From Akebia trifoliata (taxonomy: Eukaryota; Streptophyta; Magnoliopsida; Ranunculales; Lardizabalaceae), in NCBI GenBank assembly GCA_017979445.1, contig CM030709.1, positions 310,001 to 374,000 on the forward strand: DNA of 64,000 nt. The letters run 5' to 3'. The translations under genes were made by a program, and so were the position numbers. Positions 10,467 through 22,590 of this stretch are shown in pieces (position 1 is the first letter of the stretch; every line of letters starts with the position of its first letter). The notes below the pieces were generated by a model, which did not search any database, had not been told where the DNA came from, and worked only from the letters and a program-made list of their open reading frames with translations.

Positions 10467-10652
10467 TGAAAATTAGGAATAATGTCGAAGTGACCTCAAG
10501 TTGAAATCTCATATCGTACATCACATGAAAGTGTATGAGAACCATATATGCTTTTCATCAAGATATTAGTGAAAACACATCGATAGTCCCTATCCACTTT
10601 CATGTCAAGATGTACAATGAGATTCCAACTCGAGATCACTCCAGCCCAACTC
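10467..10652. mobile_element. Hairpin MITE, CATAGAT-core group (GTGACCTCAAG ends)
   Basis: Ends AATAATGTCGAAGTGACCTC and (inverted) GGGCTGGAGTGATCTCGAG; subterminal arms carry ACATGAAAGTG and CACTTTCATGT. The core is CATATATGCTTTTCATCAAGA. The same terminal type recurs at 27.7 and 44.3 kb, inside the WRKY55-like introns. Confidence 0.7.
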
Positions 10653-13009
10653 GAAAATTATTCACCAACTTTACACACCAGATTGGTCGTTGTCCCCTGA
10701 GCAAGTGAAGCAGTTAACAATTAATAGTCCGGAAGAGCCAATTGATCGCTGGCCTGTGAAACCGATTGAATCAAACAGTCACAATCATTTAATTCAACAT
10801 GTCACTTTAATACATGGTTAAAGTCCTAACCACCCCACCCCCCCTTCACTAAGGCCGTACCCCTTTTCCTCATTTTTTGTGATTTTGTACCACGTAGGGA
10901 GCATCAATGCATTTGGGTCCACTGTCCTATATTTATTTATTCTTTGGATGTCATCAATCATCATCAAATGAAAAACCCCTTATTTATTATAAAATTTTGT
11001 TAAAAAATTAATTGTTGAGAAAATATATTTATTTAAACATATCTTTTTAAGAGCATATCTCTAACGCAGCATCCTCTAATTATACTTAATAAATGAATCT
11101 TTTAAGTATTGTGGATAGCAATTATGGGTATCTATGTGATATGTACTTCAATTATGCTATACTTAAATTATTTAATAATTTTTTAATTTAATTTAGATTT
11201 AAATTTTTTTGAAATTAATTTTTTTGCAATAAAACTATTTGACTTCTTCTCTCCCAAAAAAAGATGGATAAACAAGTGGAAGTACTTAAAAGAGAAAAAA
11301 ACTGTCAAGACCCAAAAAATGGTGAGGGATGGGTCTTGTATTGGAGTTGAAAATTTCAGACTTGGTTACCCATATTGATAGTTGAGAGCTGATGGGTAGA
11401 GAAAAGGTAATGTGTTAGAGTTGGTTCAAGGAATGTTAGAAATTTGATTTTTAGTATACAATTAAACTCTGGCACACAAAAATTTTCTCAAAAATTATTT
11501 TTTATTAATCGAACGCCCCTCAACAAATTTATTAGATTTTTTTTTGGAAGAGAAGGAAAGATTAAAGAAATTCCATATGTCGTGAAATCGCGTCGTTTAC
11601 TAGAACCGTGTGCGCCTGTGTGAAAACAAGGATAAGGTTCCCATTGAAATTTGGGGTTTCGGCAAAAGTGTGAACGCGATTTCTTTAATACCTAAACCAC
11701 GTTGGTGGCTTTTGCGAAAGGCCACATCATAGAGATCTCGATTCCGCAAAGCCGATGTTACAATGTTAAATTACAACGGAGACTCCAGGCCCGTTATTGT
11801 GTACTTGGATTAAAATAACTTATAGTTCGCCAATCAACCACAAGAAACCCCTTTATTTACGTATATTAAATCAGATCTCAGGTGTGGAATAGACATCATG
11901 AGACATGAGACATGAGACAAACTGATGACTTATGAGATCCGTACGGTTAAGGAATCATGTATATGGTCCAGGAATAGGAGAAAGTCAATATAATGGATCA
12001 TGTGGTTGAAAATAGAGGCTGAAGGATCAAAAAGTCAATAAAATTTCATAATCAAAATTCTTGATAGAGTGAAATCCGGTTAGCCTATTAATGGATCGGG
12101 TCCATATTGGTCTATTTAGGATCTGGGAGCAATTTAATAGAATTTAAATTGATCTTGATTCGATATAATAATAAAATCGGATCATATACTTGATAAATTG
12201 ACTTTTTTAAGGGATCTCGATGTTAGGATTAAAACTCAATCCAACAAAAATCAAATCGTATTCGATGACTTGGATCAAATACGATTTGATCTATAAAAAT
12301 AAATAAATTTATACATTTAAATAAAATACATAATATAAATTATGCATTTCCTCGTATTTTGTTATTTGATCAGATCTTTAATAGATCTCGAACTCACAAG
12401 GTATAACCGAAACAATTTTAGATTTAGGGTTTGATCCAATCCAATGGAAGCCCTAATTCTGATCTCATAAATTGGTTGTATGCTTCTCATGATCATCGTT
12501 GGACGGTCATCAGTCACCACTCATCATGGGTGCCCACTAGCCAACTGGTACTGATGAGCACTTGATTATCATTGGTTGATGTCAAATATGTTCACACTTG
12601 ATTTACATGTAACACGTGCTGCTTTCCAGCTAATTTGATCAGAAACGTTAAATTTGAAAGACGCCTTTTGCTATCTCCATCTGACTCATTTGGTAGTTAT
12701 CTAAAATTCGAAGGGCATTTTCGGGCAAATACAAAACTAGACGCGTCTAGCCAGTCTTCACATCTAAATTCATTTAAAAAAAGAAAAATCAAAAGCCACT
12801 ATAATTTAAAATAAAGTAATATCCCATGAAGAATATTAATTACATGAAATTATCGTCAATTTCACTTGTAATTTTGTCGGTTGTGAGGAAGTGTTGCTAA
12901 TATTAAAATTTAAAAAAACTAAATAAAATATATTGAAACCAGTTGCAGAATTTCTTATATTATTTAATTAAAGGTGCCAGAAGAGCAACGAGAAGCTGAT
13001 GCCGTTTCA
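10653..13009. other. Intergenic stretch upstream of the WRKY54/70-like gene, no gene seen
   Basis: No exon-like series is visible. In Arabidopsis a rhodanese-domain gene lies between the WRKY54 and QCR10 genes (recalled). I looked for rhodanese exons in 4.0-13.5 kb and saw none. The segment 11570-11830 is less AT-rich than its surroundings but has interrupted frames. The 12.0-12.5 kb segment is rich in GATC/TTGATC words without clear bounds. Confidence 0.45.
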
Positions 13010-13030
13010 TGACGTTAGATTATAACGTCA
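13010..13030. promoter_or_regulatory. Inverted TGACGT pair (as-1-like) upstream of the WRKY54/70-like gene
   Basis: TGACGT at 13010-13015 and ACGTCA at 13025-13030 form an inverted pair of TGACG motifs, the core bound by TGA-class bZIP factors that act with NPR1 in salicylate responses. It lies about 540 bp before the ATG. Function is inferred from the motif and the gene family only. Confidence 0.4.
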
Positions 13031-13387
13031 CAAGCTTTGTGCATCGCGACTGCATAGAGAAAAAGGATAAAAGTGGTGTCGAATAATTCAAGTATCGCAA
13101 CATGAGTGTGGATCGTATGCACCCAGAGTGTTGATTGAAACTCTCTTCCCAAACCCTCCATACACGCCACATAAATCATAATCCACAGAATTATCTTTTT
13201 TTTTTTAAACAAATTTACATTACAACTTACCTGGCGTGTATTGGGTTGTGGGAGGAGGATTTCAATCCTCACCCTGGTGTATAGGATCAAATACTCATCC
13301 CAACATATAAATTAAAGAAGGTGGGTCAGTGAGTGTGGGCCCACATAATTCAGAACGGGCCGATAGTATTTTGTACTGTCGTAGTGC

Positions 13388-13511
13388 CACGTCATCTTAA
13401 CCTTTTATTTTATTTTATTTTATTTTATTTTTTTTGGTTTTTTCCCATCTATCTTCCTTTAAACTTCCTTGCATCTGCCTCGACTTTACGCACATTGAAC
13501 ACATATAAAAA
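13388..13511 (+). promoter_or_regulatory. Core promoter of the WRKY54/70-like gene
   Basis: A TATA box TATAAAAA lies at 13504-13511, 56 bp before the first ATG. An ACGT-core bZIP-type site CACGTCA lies at 13388-13394, about 110 bp upstream of the TATA box. A TTTTA repeat occupies about 13404-13430. The TATA position implies transcription starts near 13535. The open frame that runs upstream of 13567 is therefore promoter and leader, not protein. Confidence 0.6.
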
Positions 13512-13566
13512 GCACTCCTTGGCTTCATCTCATCTCACTTGGAAAGAAAAAATAAGAGTGAGAGAG

Positions 13567-15624
13567 ATGATGGAGTCTCCTTGGCCTGAAAATTTCTCCT
13601 TTGATCGAAGGAAGGCAATCGAAGAGCTGGTTCGGGGCCAAGAATTCTTAACCCAACTTCGAAATCTCCTCCAAAAAAGGACTATGGTAGATCTTGAGTT
13701 GGTGTCAGGCCAAGACCTTGTAGTAAAGATATCTGATTCGTTCGCCAACGTTCTTTCTGTACTAAATTCCGGTGAGTCCAGTGATGTGTGTCATAGCCGG
13801 GAGAATAACCAACTTAGTTCACCTTGTTCTGATGACCGGAAAAGTGATGATTCCGGCAATAAAAAAAAGATTCCGGCTACAAAGGGAGGAGTGCATAAGA
13901 GAAGGTGATTGATTATCTATGATCTTATTTCAAATTAGAATTTCATTTATCGAATTCTATGGTTGAGGTTAGTCTAGTCATTTTATTTAGAATAAGGGCA
14001 AGTTTGTCATTTGGTATATGAGGGAATTTAATACCCATTGGCTAGATTCTAAGTTGATCATAACAAGGCTGATATCTTTCCTACCAAATTACAAACTTAG
14101 CCTTGACTCCTTCTTGAATCAACCCTTTGCACCCATTATTTCATGTTAATCTTCGTTTCTTGAATTTATTTGAAACTTTTAATTTAGTAAAATAATTCAC
14201 CACATATAATCATAAAATTTTTATTTACAGGAAGACATCATCCAATACATGGACCAGGGTCACTCCAACTCCAACCCCTATCAATGACGGGTACGCATGG
14301 CGAAAATACGGCCAGAAGGAGATCCTTAACGCCAAATTTCCAAGGTCCTTTTTTTTTTTATATACTGTGCCACACCAATTTTTTTTTTCCAGAGTCAGTG
14401 ACATTTTGACGCCTCATTTGACACATGCCCCCCTACGCCCTCATTATATAACCGTAGATCATTTGCCTTGAGTTACAAAGAAAAGATTTATGATTATGTG
14501 CATCCCAAGGCAAATGATTTACGATTATGTGATGAGAGCGTAGGAGGGTGTGCCCTAAGAGGCATCAATAAATCATTATTCTTTTTTTTTAATAACATCC
14601 AGATAAGTAAAAATAAGGTCTTGTTAGGGCAAACATTAACAGAGCCCATAAAAATAAGTAGTGTTTTAAGGCATGATTTTAAAAATCATCCCCAAGTCGA
14701 TGATAACAACTCCAAATAATTTGGTATCCTTTATGAACAAGATAAGAATATTTTAAATTTCTTCGGTTCTTCTTTATGTTCCTTCTCCTTCTTTTACTTT
14801 GTTTCGAATCACATATTTGCATAAATGTTGTTGTCTCGATCATCTTGAGCCATATCTGAGTCATCTCAATTTCTTTTATGAATGAAACAAATCGATTTTT
14901 CGGTGATTGACAGCCATTGTTACTTTAGGGCTGTTCAAGATATGGGGTGTGGAAAATAATTCCATCATTTAATCACCACACCTGAATTCCTTTTCGTTGA
15001 TTGGTGAAATTATGGAAATTGCACTATTTATACATTCTTTTTGTTAAATTTTGGGACACCTGTCAAAAAACCGTACAATGATGGATGGCTATGTGGATAA
15101 AAAGCTAACCCCCATTTGTTATTATCCACAGGAACTACTTTAGGTGCACTCACAAGCACGATCAAGGCTGCCAGGCAACCAAACAAATGCAAAGAACTGA
15201 AGAGGACCCACCCATGTACCTCACCACATACATGGGGCACCACACATGCAGGGCCACACTGAAAGCTCCCCAACTCATATTAGATACTTCTCCAAGAGAC
15301 TCTTTTGTGTTCAACTTTGAATCAAACATGTCAAATAAACAAGAGTTCCCCTTCTTTGCAATAAAACAGGAATCTAAAGATGAGATACTATTAAGTGATC
15401 TGACCCACAATTACTCATCAGAGTATCTTCTGCCAACATTAGAATCAAATGGACCCACAACAATGTTGGCTTCGACTTCAGGGTCAGATCACGGGGATGT
15501 AATGTCTGGTGTGTACGAATGTTCAACTAGTTCTCCGAGTTTGGATATGGATTTGCTTGTGGAATCTGTGGATTTTGATACTGTGTTCCGCTTCGACGAT
15601 GACGAGTTCAAACCTCAGTTTTAG
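13567..15624 (+). CDS. Group III WRKY transcription factor, WRKY54/WRKY70-like
   Basis: Three exons (13567-13904, 14231-14344, 15132-15624) with phase-2 GT-AG junctions encode 314 residues. The WRKY domain is intact: WRKYGQK at residues 136-142, then the group III zinc finger C156-X7-C164-X23-H188-X1-C190. The second intron splits the domain after the FPR codon, the conserved plant WRKY position. The N-terminus (about 10-75, with [20 protein letters not shown]) resembles the helical leader of WRKY70/54/46-type proteins. A basic nuclear-localisation stretch ([16 protein letters not shown]) precedes the domain, and the C-terminus is acidic ([13 protein letters not shown]). It would bind W-boxes (TTGACC/T) in the nucleus; relatives act in salicylate/jasmonate defence and senescence. 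The WRKY54/70 call rests mainly on microsynteny beside WRKY55 and QCR10. ATG 13570 is an equally possible start. Confidence 0.9.
14408..14567. mobile_element. Hairpin MITE in intron 2 of the WRKY54/70-like gene
   Basis: Inverted arms GACGCCTCATTTGACACATG ... and ...GTGCCCTAAGAGGCATC enclose ACCGTAGATCATTTGCCTTG and its inverted copy CAAGGCAAATGATTTACGAT. A close relative lies at 49071-49211. It sits about 60 bp after the donor of intron 2 and does not touch either splice site. Confidence 0.75.
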
Positions 15625-15941
15625 TTAAATCTTAGAAAATTTTTAAATTTTGGTTGTATTATGTAGTTCCTATTTTCCTCTTTGAGATGAGAAATGGCTT
15701 GTAGAAGTTCATCTGTGTAAAAAAAAAAAAAAAAAAAAATCGATATGTAGTTGAAATATTCAATTCGATCCAAGCATAAATCGCTCCATTGGGTGTATGA
15801 AGATTAACTCACTTTTTATTCGATCATTCAAACAAGTCAGATGATCCTACTTGTGAAAGAAATCTGTTTCGCTAGGCTATCAAAGACAACACACCCAAGC
15901 CACCTTCTAGTTCGATTCTTAAGGTTTTTTGAATCAAAATT
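15625..15941. other. 3' flank of the WRKY54/70-like gene
   Basis: It probably holds the 3' UTR and transcript end; no canonical AATAAA is seen. A poly(A) run lies at about 15720-15739. No other gene. Confidence 0.5.
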
Positions 15942-16974
15942 AGGGGTGGCAATGGGTCAGGTAATGTCGTGTTCGTGTCATCTTGAGGTAAAGGTATAAT
16001 GAAAATTTATCAAAATCAAACCCAACCCATTTTATAATCATGTAAAATACTTAAATCCAAACTCAACTCATTTATAAAAAGGTATACATGACTCAACCCG
16101 TATGTAACTTGCTTAATAGAATTCTAATGTTTATTGGAAAAAAAATAAGTTTCATTTCCACCACCAAAAATAAAATACAATTTCTAGAAATAAAGTCATA
16201 CAATTGTAAATTAAGTTAAATGGTGAAAAATAACTTTCTTTTGAATTATTTTTTTCAAGTTAATAGAATTTTATCCTTAACAACTACGTTCATGTGGAAT
16301 TTGATCATGTTTTCAGATGCTATAAGGTGATGTGGTCAAAAAAAATTTCTTACTGACTTATTAAGAAAAGTGTTTTTATTTTTATTATTATTATTATTGA
16401 CTAAGCAAAGTGTATTTCATTATCACATGAGACATACTAGTCGTTTTTAATAAGATCTTAAATCTTGCCAAGAGCCATTTGCCTTCATGGGTCACCATAT
16501 CAGGAATCAAACATTACATGCCTTTAGATTTCAATAAAAAAAATAGATTAAAATAATATAAATATAAATAAATAAACAACTAAGTAAGGAAATAATTTTT
16601 TTATTTTCAAACTAAAAGCTTAACCATTAATTAGTTGAAAAATGTCTTAAAACACCCTCTATATTTTGTAGAATTTGAAAAAAAAAATGAATTATGAAAA
16701 AATTATAGGAGATTCTAGCAAAAAAATGGTAATTTAAAAAATTCTAAAATTAGTGTTGGTATATTTAAAACTACATGTTAATGACATAATAATTAAACGT
16801 GTCAAAATGGGTTCAGTGAGTTAACACTCCTAACTTAGAGTCAATCCATTTAATAATCGTATTAAACGGGTTGACACTATTATGACTCAAACCCAATTAG
16901 GCTTGACTTAAACCCACTAATTTCATGTCATTTTCGAGTCGTGTCCACAGATCGTGTTAAAATTGTCACCCCTA
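15942..16974. mobile_element. Degenerate non-autonomous hAT-like element
   Basis: The ends TAGGGGTGGCAATGGGT and (inverted) TAGGGGTGACAATTTTA match over the first dozen bases and are of the RGGGGTGKCAA type common in plant hAT elements. The 8-bp flanks ATCAAAAT (15934-15941) and ATTGAAAT (16975-16982) match at six of eight positions, as expected for an old duplication. The interior repeats short AACCCA/CATTTAT words in both orientations. No open frame. Confidence 0.65.
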
Positions 16975-16982
16975 ATTGAAAT

Positions 16983-17299
16983 CATCATATTTTTTTTAGT
17001 TCTGATTTCGATTTTAAAATTAATGGAATTGGAATCGGAACTACCAAAAACCACCGATACTTATTGGTTCCAATTCTTATGAAACAGATAAGACAAAAAA
17101 AAAATCTCAAGTAATAATAGTATTCTATTTTGTTTGTATGTAAGTGATTTTAATTATAAAACATATAGTTTTTTATTATTATTTACAAGTTATAATTGCA
17201 AAATATTCCTTTCAAAATACAATACATTGTCTATATCATTAAAGCATTACTAGCAAAATTACAAATGTTCTAACAAATGTATAAGTTAATGTGATTATG
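16983..17299. other. Repeat-like AT-rich stretch, unresolved
   Basis: Contains CCAATTCTTATGAAAC / GGAATTGGAATCGGAAC words echoed near 17935-18060, just beyond the LINE. It may be the left half of an older hAT-like element (right end near 18076, TTTAATGACACCTCTA) into which the LINE at 17300-17733 inserted. Bounds are not established. Confidence 0.3.
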
Positions 17300-17733
17300 G
17301 GTCATGAGGGAGGGTCTTGGCTGGATTTGAGCATCCAATATCATCTACCACGAGTTACAAGGTATCATTCATAATCTTAGGCTTGCTCATTCGAAAGGAA
17401 TTTCTAGCATTCAGGTCCAATCAGACTCTAAGCTAACTATCAATGTCTTGATAGATGAATGCAGTGCCCCTTGGTGCGTGCTTCACTTAGGATTGTTGAT
17501 CAAGAGCCTCTCGCCCAGCTTTCTTAAAGTTTGATTTGTGCATGTGTTTAGGGAAACAAATAAGGTGGCTAACTTCCTTGCCTCTTCTCTTTCTAATGTG
17601 GGTTGTTTGGCGATCGATTGTGACTCCATTCCCTCTCTTATTTCTCTTCTTTTCCAAGATTCTAAAGATTTGCTTTTCTTGTGATTGTAACTGATCTGAT
17701 CTACCTTAATCCTGTTGACCTTAAAAAAAAAAA
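17300..17733 (+). mobile_element. 5'-truncated LINE: RNase H end and poly(A) tail
   Basis: The plus strand reads an RNase H-type C-terminal domain of a plant LINE polyprotein: GISSIQVQSDSKLTINVL, then FVHVFRETNKVANFLASSLS with one in-frame stop just before it. It ends in the tail CTTAATCCTGTTGACCTT plus poly(A) at 17721-17733. The left edge of the 14-kb duplication (17493) falls inside this element. Copy 2 therefore has only its last 250 bp. Confidence 0.8.
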
Positions 17734-19611
17734 AACACTAAATTTCATCTCTCATTACTATTAACAAACCTATAAGAAATAAAGACATTTTAAATTAGAA
17801 TACATAATTTATATAAAAACATGATTTTTTTTTTTTTTGTTTGTAATATCGATTAACATTAAAAGTTATGCAAATCTTCAAACACTTATTATATGAAAAA
17901 GGGTAAAACAGATATGTTTCGCATACCCATCGGGTAAAACCTACTGGTCTCAATTCCTATTCAGTTCGGTTCCTTCTAGACCCGACCCGATGCTAATCGG
18001 GTATTGAAAATAAGTATGCCAAACCAGGGTTTTTGATTTCGTTTCGAGTTAAATGGGTATTTAATGACACCTCTAACCCCCACCTTTATATTTACTTTCA
18101 ATATAATAAAGATCATTTTGGTAAAAAATCCAGAAAATTGTAATCCCACAATGATGTTGGTTAGTTTACAAAATTACAAGAATACTCTCTTTGTTATGTA
18201 ATCTTCAATAACCATTTTATCAATATTTTAAATTATTAAAAAACCTCTTTTTTTATACATGTATGCTTGCACATGCCACCTTCTAGTTGTCATATAATTC
18301 AAATACGTAAGTAAGTTATAAGTGCCTTGTAATTAGGAAAAAAAGAAAAGAAAAGAAAAGAAGAGGCAAGTTATAAGTACAATCCTAGCGCTATCAAAAT
18401 TTCTAAGTTGTATAAAACAAAAAATATAAAATACTCTACATTGCTGATATAAATAATTACTACAAAGTATGATACATATAGTATATTAATATACAAATCA
18501 AAACTAAATCATGCCCATGTTTAGAAAAAACATTACATAAAAAATTCATTACCCTGTCAAGTTTAAGTGTTATTTTAATCAAATTATACCTATCAACATT
18601 CATATCCCAAAAAGCATGAATAATAAATGTTCATTGATTGACGATAAAAAGATGACAAAAAAAATCAAATACAATGAAGAGAAGCTAATGAACCTTTATG
18701 TGAAGATTAAAAATATCTTTAAAAAAATGAAAAGTATCAAGTAATTTTTTGACACTAGGCAGCAGTGTGATAACTAACGAAGAAACTCTGATGCTTAAGT
18801 TAAAAAATTATATTAGAAAATCCCTCTTATTTATAGAATTTATGTTTCTCGAATTTCGTTTTATTAATTTTTCTCTGATACATCTTTCTCAAGTTCAATT
18901 CCATGATCGTTGTGAGTCCTTGGTCATTTGTAGCTGGTCATGCTTTTGAATGATCGCGATAATTGTCTTTGGGTGATAATGAAGGGTTAAAATTCATTTT
19001 AAGAATGATTGTCAATTCTTACTTACTCCACCTTTCAAGATGACCCTTCGTATACGTAAGGAAAAGGTTTATAAGGAAAAAACTTCAAATCAGGTGGACG
19101 GCTAACTAGTTACACCTATGCCCTTAACTTGCCTAGCTAAACCTTGGTTAAGAAAAAGTAATAGAAAATTTTCAAAAAGTATAGTAAGCCTCATCCTTTT
19201 AAATGTATGCATGATATTAGATAATGTAACGAAGATAACCTTTGTTTTTTATCCTTTGCTTTATATATATATTTTGAGATTCTTTATCGACACGAGGGTT
19301 GAAAAAACACTTTAATTTCTGAATTTGCTAACAAACATTCACACTTTGATAATATATTTTGAAATTCTTCAATGTTTAAGCTTCATTTAGTCATCCTTGG
19401 TAAAAAGGACGTTTTTATTTCTTGTAAAATAAACTCAAGACAATATCCAATCACGTGGGGCCATGTTTGTCTTGTACGAGTAAGGGTCACTAGTTTTGGG
19501 ACCACCCTTATTCACAACTTTCCCACCATTAAAACTTGGTGGGGTTACTCCAGTCGGTATCAGTGATATCGTATTGCAAGCTTAAGATTATGAGTCGTGC
19601 TATCTTGACAT
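17734..19611. other. Intergenic stretch in duplication copy 1, no gene seen
   Basis: Holds a diverged hAT-type right end near 18076, an AAAAG microsatellite (about 18338-18365) and AT-rich sequence. Short frames at 18749-19566 are kept in copy 2 but with scattered changes and no recognisable domain. I treat them as non-coding. Confidence 0.5.
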
Positions 19612-20760
19612 GAAAGTGCATAGGAATTATATATGCTTATATCTCAAAAAAAAAAAAACATCTCACTTTATTGTCGGAGAATTTTTTAAATGATTCCTCC
19701 ACCGAAATGGTGAAAGAAAAGAATTAGTTTAGGTAATAATAGAAAAGGATGAAGAATAATTTACTTTCACATACATACAAAAATAAATGTTTTTGGCCAA
19801 TAAAAAATATTTTATTTTTATTTTAAATATTTATAAAATCTTATATTTTATCTTAGTTGACTCGAAGTTTTTGAATTTTAAAATAAATTTTTTTTTCCGG
19901 TTTGATTGAATGAGGAAGAATATTAAAACAAATGATGTAAGAGATTCCATTGTTGAAAAAAAAATGAGTGAAATCACAATGTGAAAAAATCCAAATTTGA
20001 TGGTCTTGAGTCATCAAATTTCATAAAATTAGACGGACAAAAAGGTTGAATTGGCATCAAATTTTTCATTATCAAAATTTTTTTCGACAGGTCGAAACTG
20101 TCAAATTAATGAAGGATGGGAAAAATTCGACAGTTCTAAACCATCAAATCTAAGAATATCTAGAATTTTAATGATTTGAAAGTGCATAGGAATTATATAT
20201 GCTTTTTCACTTATATCTCAAAAAAGAAAAAATAAAAAAAATCTCACTTGATTGTGGGAGAATTTTTTAAATGAATCCTCCATTGAAATGGTGAAAAGAA
20301 AGAATATTAGTTTAGATAATAATAGAAAATGATGAAGAATGATTTACTTTCACATACATACAAAAATAAATATTTTATTTTTATTTTAAATATTTATAAA
20401 ATCTTATATTCTATCTTAGTTGACTCGAAGTTTTCGAATTTTAAAATAATATATATATATATTTTTTCCGATTTGATTGGATGAATAAGAATATTAAAAC
20501 AAATGATGTAATAAGAGTTTCCATTGCTGAAAAAAAAATGAGTGAAATCACAATGTAAAAAAACCCAAATTTGATGGTCTTGAGTCATCAAATTTTATAA
20601 AATTAGACGGACAAAAAGGTTGAATTGACGTCAAATTTTTATTATTAAATTTTTTTACGACAGGTCAAAACTGTCAAATTAATGAAGGATGAGAGAAATT
20701 CGACAGCTCTAAACCATTAAATCCGGAAATATCTAGAATTTTGATAATTCTAAATCATCA
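19612..20760. repeat. Tandem repeat, two units of about 0.57 kb (copy 1)
   Basis: Two diverged units start at GAAAGTGCATAGGAATTATA (19612 and 20178) and share a series of landmarks: AATGATTTACTTTCACATAC-type, TTGATGGTCTTGAGTCATCA (19997 and 20571) and CGACAGGTC. Each holds small inverted repeats (ATTTGATG...CATCAAAT, CGACAGG...). The same pair is present in copy 2 (36189-37330), so the tandem event came first. Confidence 0.8.
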
Positions 20761-21207
20761 AAATTCAATTTTTAAAATTTGTAGGTCTTAGCCTGTCATT
20801 TTTTTTTTTTGTTGAATTTTTCAATTTTCATATAATGAATATTAACTAATAATCAAATCCCTCTCTAATTCTTATCTTATAATTTGTAAGATGGTTTCCA
20901 CCTCTTCTTTTTCTTTGATTAGATTTATCATCACCTGATGTGGGTCCCACCTATATATAACGTACTTGGAGGGGAAACCACATGAAAGCATGTTGGCACG
21001 TGGGCACCAATACAACTTACCAGATAGAAATCTTAAGAAGTTTACTCTTGTGGGTTCAAAAGAAGAATCTTCATTTATTAGGAATGGCAGGCTTGTCTCC
21101 AACTCGCAACTTGAGAAATAACTCCACTTTTACCGTACAATTTTTTTTTATGACACACCAATCATATAATTAAATAATCATTCTTTTTCTGTATTTAAGA
21201 ATAATAT
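20761..21207. other. Intergenic stretch, nothing recognised
   Basis: A moderately conserved block (about 20930-21120) is shared with copy 2. In copy 2 it is broken by an insertion near 37690-37725, so it is unlikely to be coding. Confidence 0.4.
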
Positions 21208-21330
21208 TAGAGTGAACTCATAGATGCTTTCCTCAAGATACAAGTGAAAAATCATCTATGATTTTTATTCACTTTTAAGTCAAGATGTGCGATATGATAT
21301 TCAATATTGAGGTCATTCTCATACGACTCT
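21208..21330. mobile_element. Hairpin MITE, CATAGAT-core group (copy 1)
   Basis: The arms AGAGTGAACTCATAGATGCT and a partner ending in ATTGAGGTCATTCTCATA pair imperfectly. The core is CATAGATGCTTTCCTCAAGA then TACAAGTG. The copy-2 counterpart lies at 37794-37922. Confidence 0.65.
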
Positions 21331-22471
21331 TTTTATTTTATTTTATTTTATTTATTTATTTTTTTATCATCAAACACAAAATAAAATATAAAAAAATTTA
21401 AAATTTTCTTTACTTTTTAGAGGAAAAAAAAAAGAGCATAATAAAATATTTTCCTTAAGGGGAAAGAAGAAATTGGGTTTAAAAGGTGATAGATATGTTT
21501 GATATTATTTATTTATTTATTTTTGATGTGAACATATATATAATTTCATCAAGGTATATTAAAATGACAAGTTGGTGTGGCAATATATAAAAATTCTTTA
21601 GAGAAGCCTTTGATAAAGATATCCCTAAAGGCAACACATTCTCTTTATATTCATGAATGCTGGGCCCACATTTAAAATTAGCACCATCAACTATTTGCCG
21701 TTTGATTGAACCATTTTTCATTGATTAATTCAAACTTTTGTGGTTGACAATTTCTGTGTGTATTCCCATCAAATTTGATTTTTTTTTATATATATATTTG
21801 TGTGGTCCGTCGTAGGTAGTTTGAGAAAGTCTGATAGAAAATTAACTAGAGAGATTTCCATGCACCTTCCTTAGAGAACAATTGGAGAAAGAATAACGTG
21901 TTGTTCGCTGTGGGGGAAACAATGTAATTTCTCAACAATTTCCATAGATACTTCCAAGAACTTACAAAGAAATTGAATTGGCAACAAAAAGAAAACACAT
22001 ACCTTGAAGGTCTCACTCTCAAAGAAAAAAAATCTAAGAAGATTTCCAATCAAACAGTTGGTCATTATTTCAAACTTGGCAGTATATCTTGTCTTGACAC
22101 CACATAGACCTCATCATCTCATCTTGAACAAGTCAATCACTTCATAATGAATTTATATTTAAATAATTTATAACTTAGTTTAATATGTGATTTTTATGTA
22201 TTACAAATATTTAAATTTTAAAAAATGGGAAATGCTATCGATCAAGACTTTGTGGGGGATATTAGCATTATCCATCACATTCTTTTTTCAATAATACTCA
22301 TGTCCATTCTTTTTTAATGAAAAAGAAAAAGATATATTTATCTTTTTACATAATATTTATTATATTCTTAATAAATGCATTTATTATAATAATATTGATT
22401 GTCAAAACATTTATTACAAAGAAGACATTTAAAATAGGAAAATACTGAAATGATAAAAAAATATTTATTGC
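21331..22471. other. Intergenic stretch, nothing recognised
   Basis: AT-rich, with A/T runs. Short frames on the minus strand near 21509-22065 are shared with copy 2 but show no domain. Confidence 0.5.
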
Positions 22472-22590
22472 GATTCTCACAAGTCTGACGTGAGATGAGC
22501 ACATAACCATAGATGTGTTTTCTCGCGATACGAGTAAAAATCATCTATGGTTATGTATGCATGTCCACGTCAGACTTGTGAGAATCACAA
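22472..22590. mobile_element. Hairpin MITE, CATAGAT-core group (copy 1)
   Basis: Near-perfect arms: GATTCTCACAAGTCTGACGT and ACGTCAGACTTGTGAGAATC. The core is ACCATAGATGTGTTTTCTCG then GATACGAG and the inverted ATCTATGGTTATG. The copy-2 counterpart lies at 39124-39240. Confidence 0.8.

Noticed and set aside
4031..13500. Rhodanese-domain gene expected from synteny
   Set aside because: No exon with a rhodanese signature or plausible splice chain was seen; the interval is transposons and AT-rich spacer.
13333..13566. N-terminal extension of the WRKY54/70-like frame
   Set aside because: It starts at GTG, runs through a TTTTA repeat and the TATA box, and has no WRKY similarity. The ATG at 13567 follows the promoter at normal spacing.
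18749..19566. Short plus-strand open frames repeated in copy 2 (35324-36143)
   Set aside because: They persist only because the DNA was duplicated recently. Changes are scattered over codon positions and no domain is seen.
20872..21102. Minus-strand 76-residue frame shared by both copies
   Set aside because: The copy-2 version is altered by an insertion near 37690-37725 and the composition is not protein-like.
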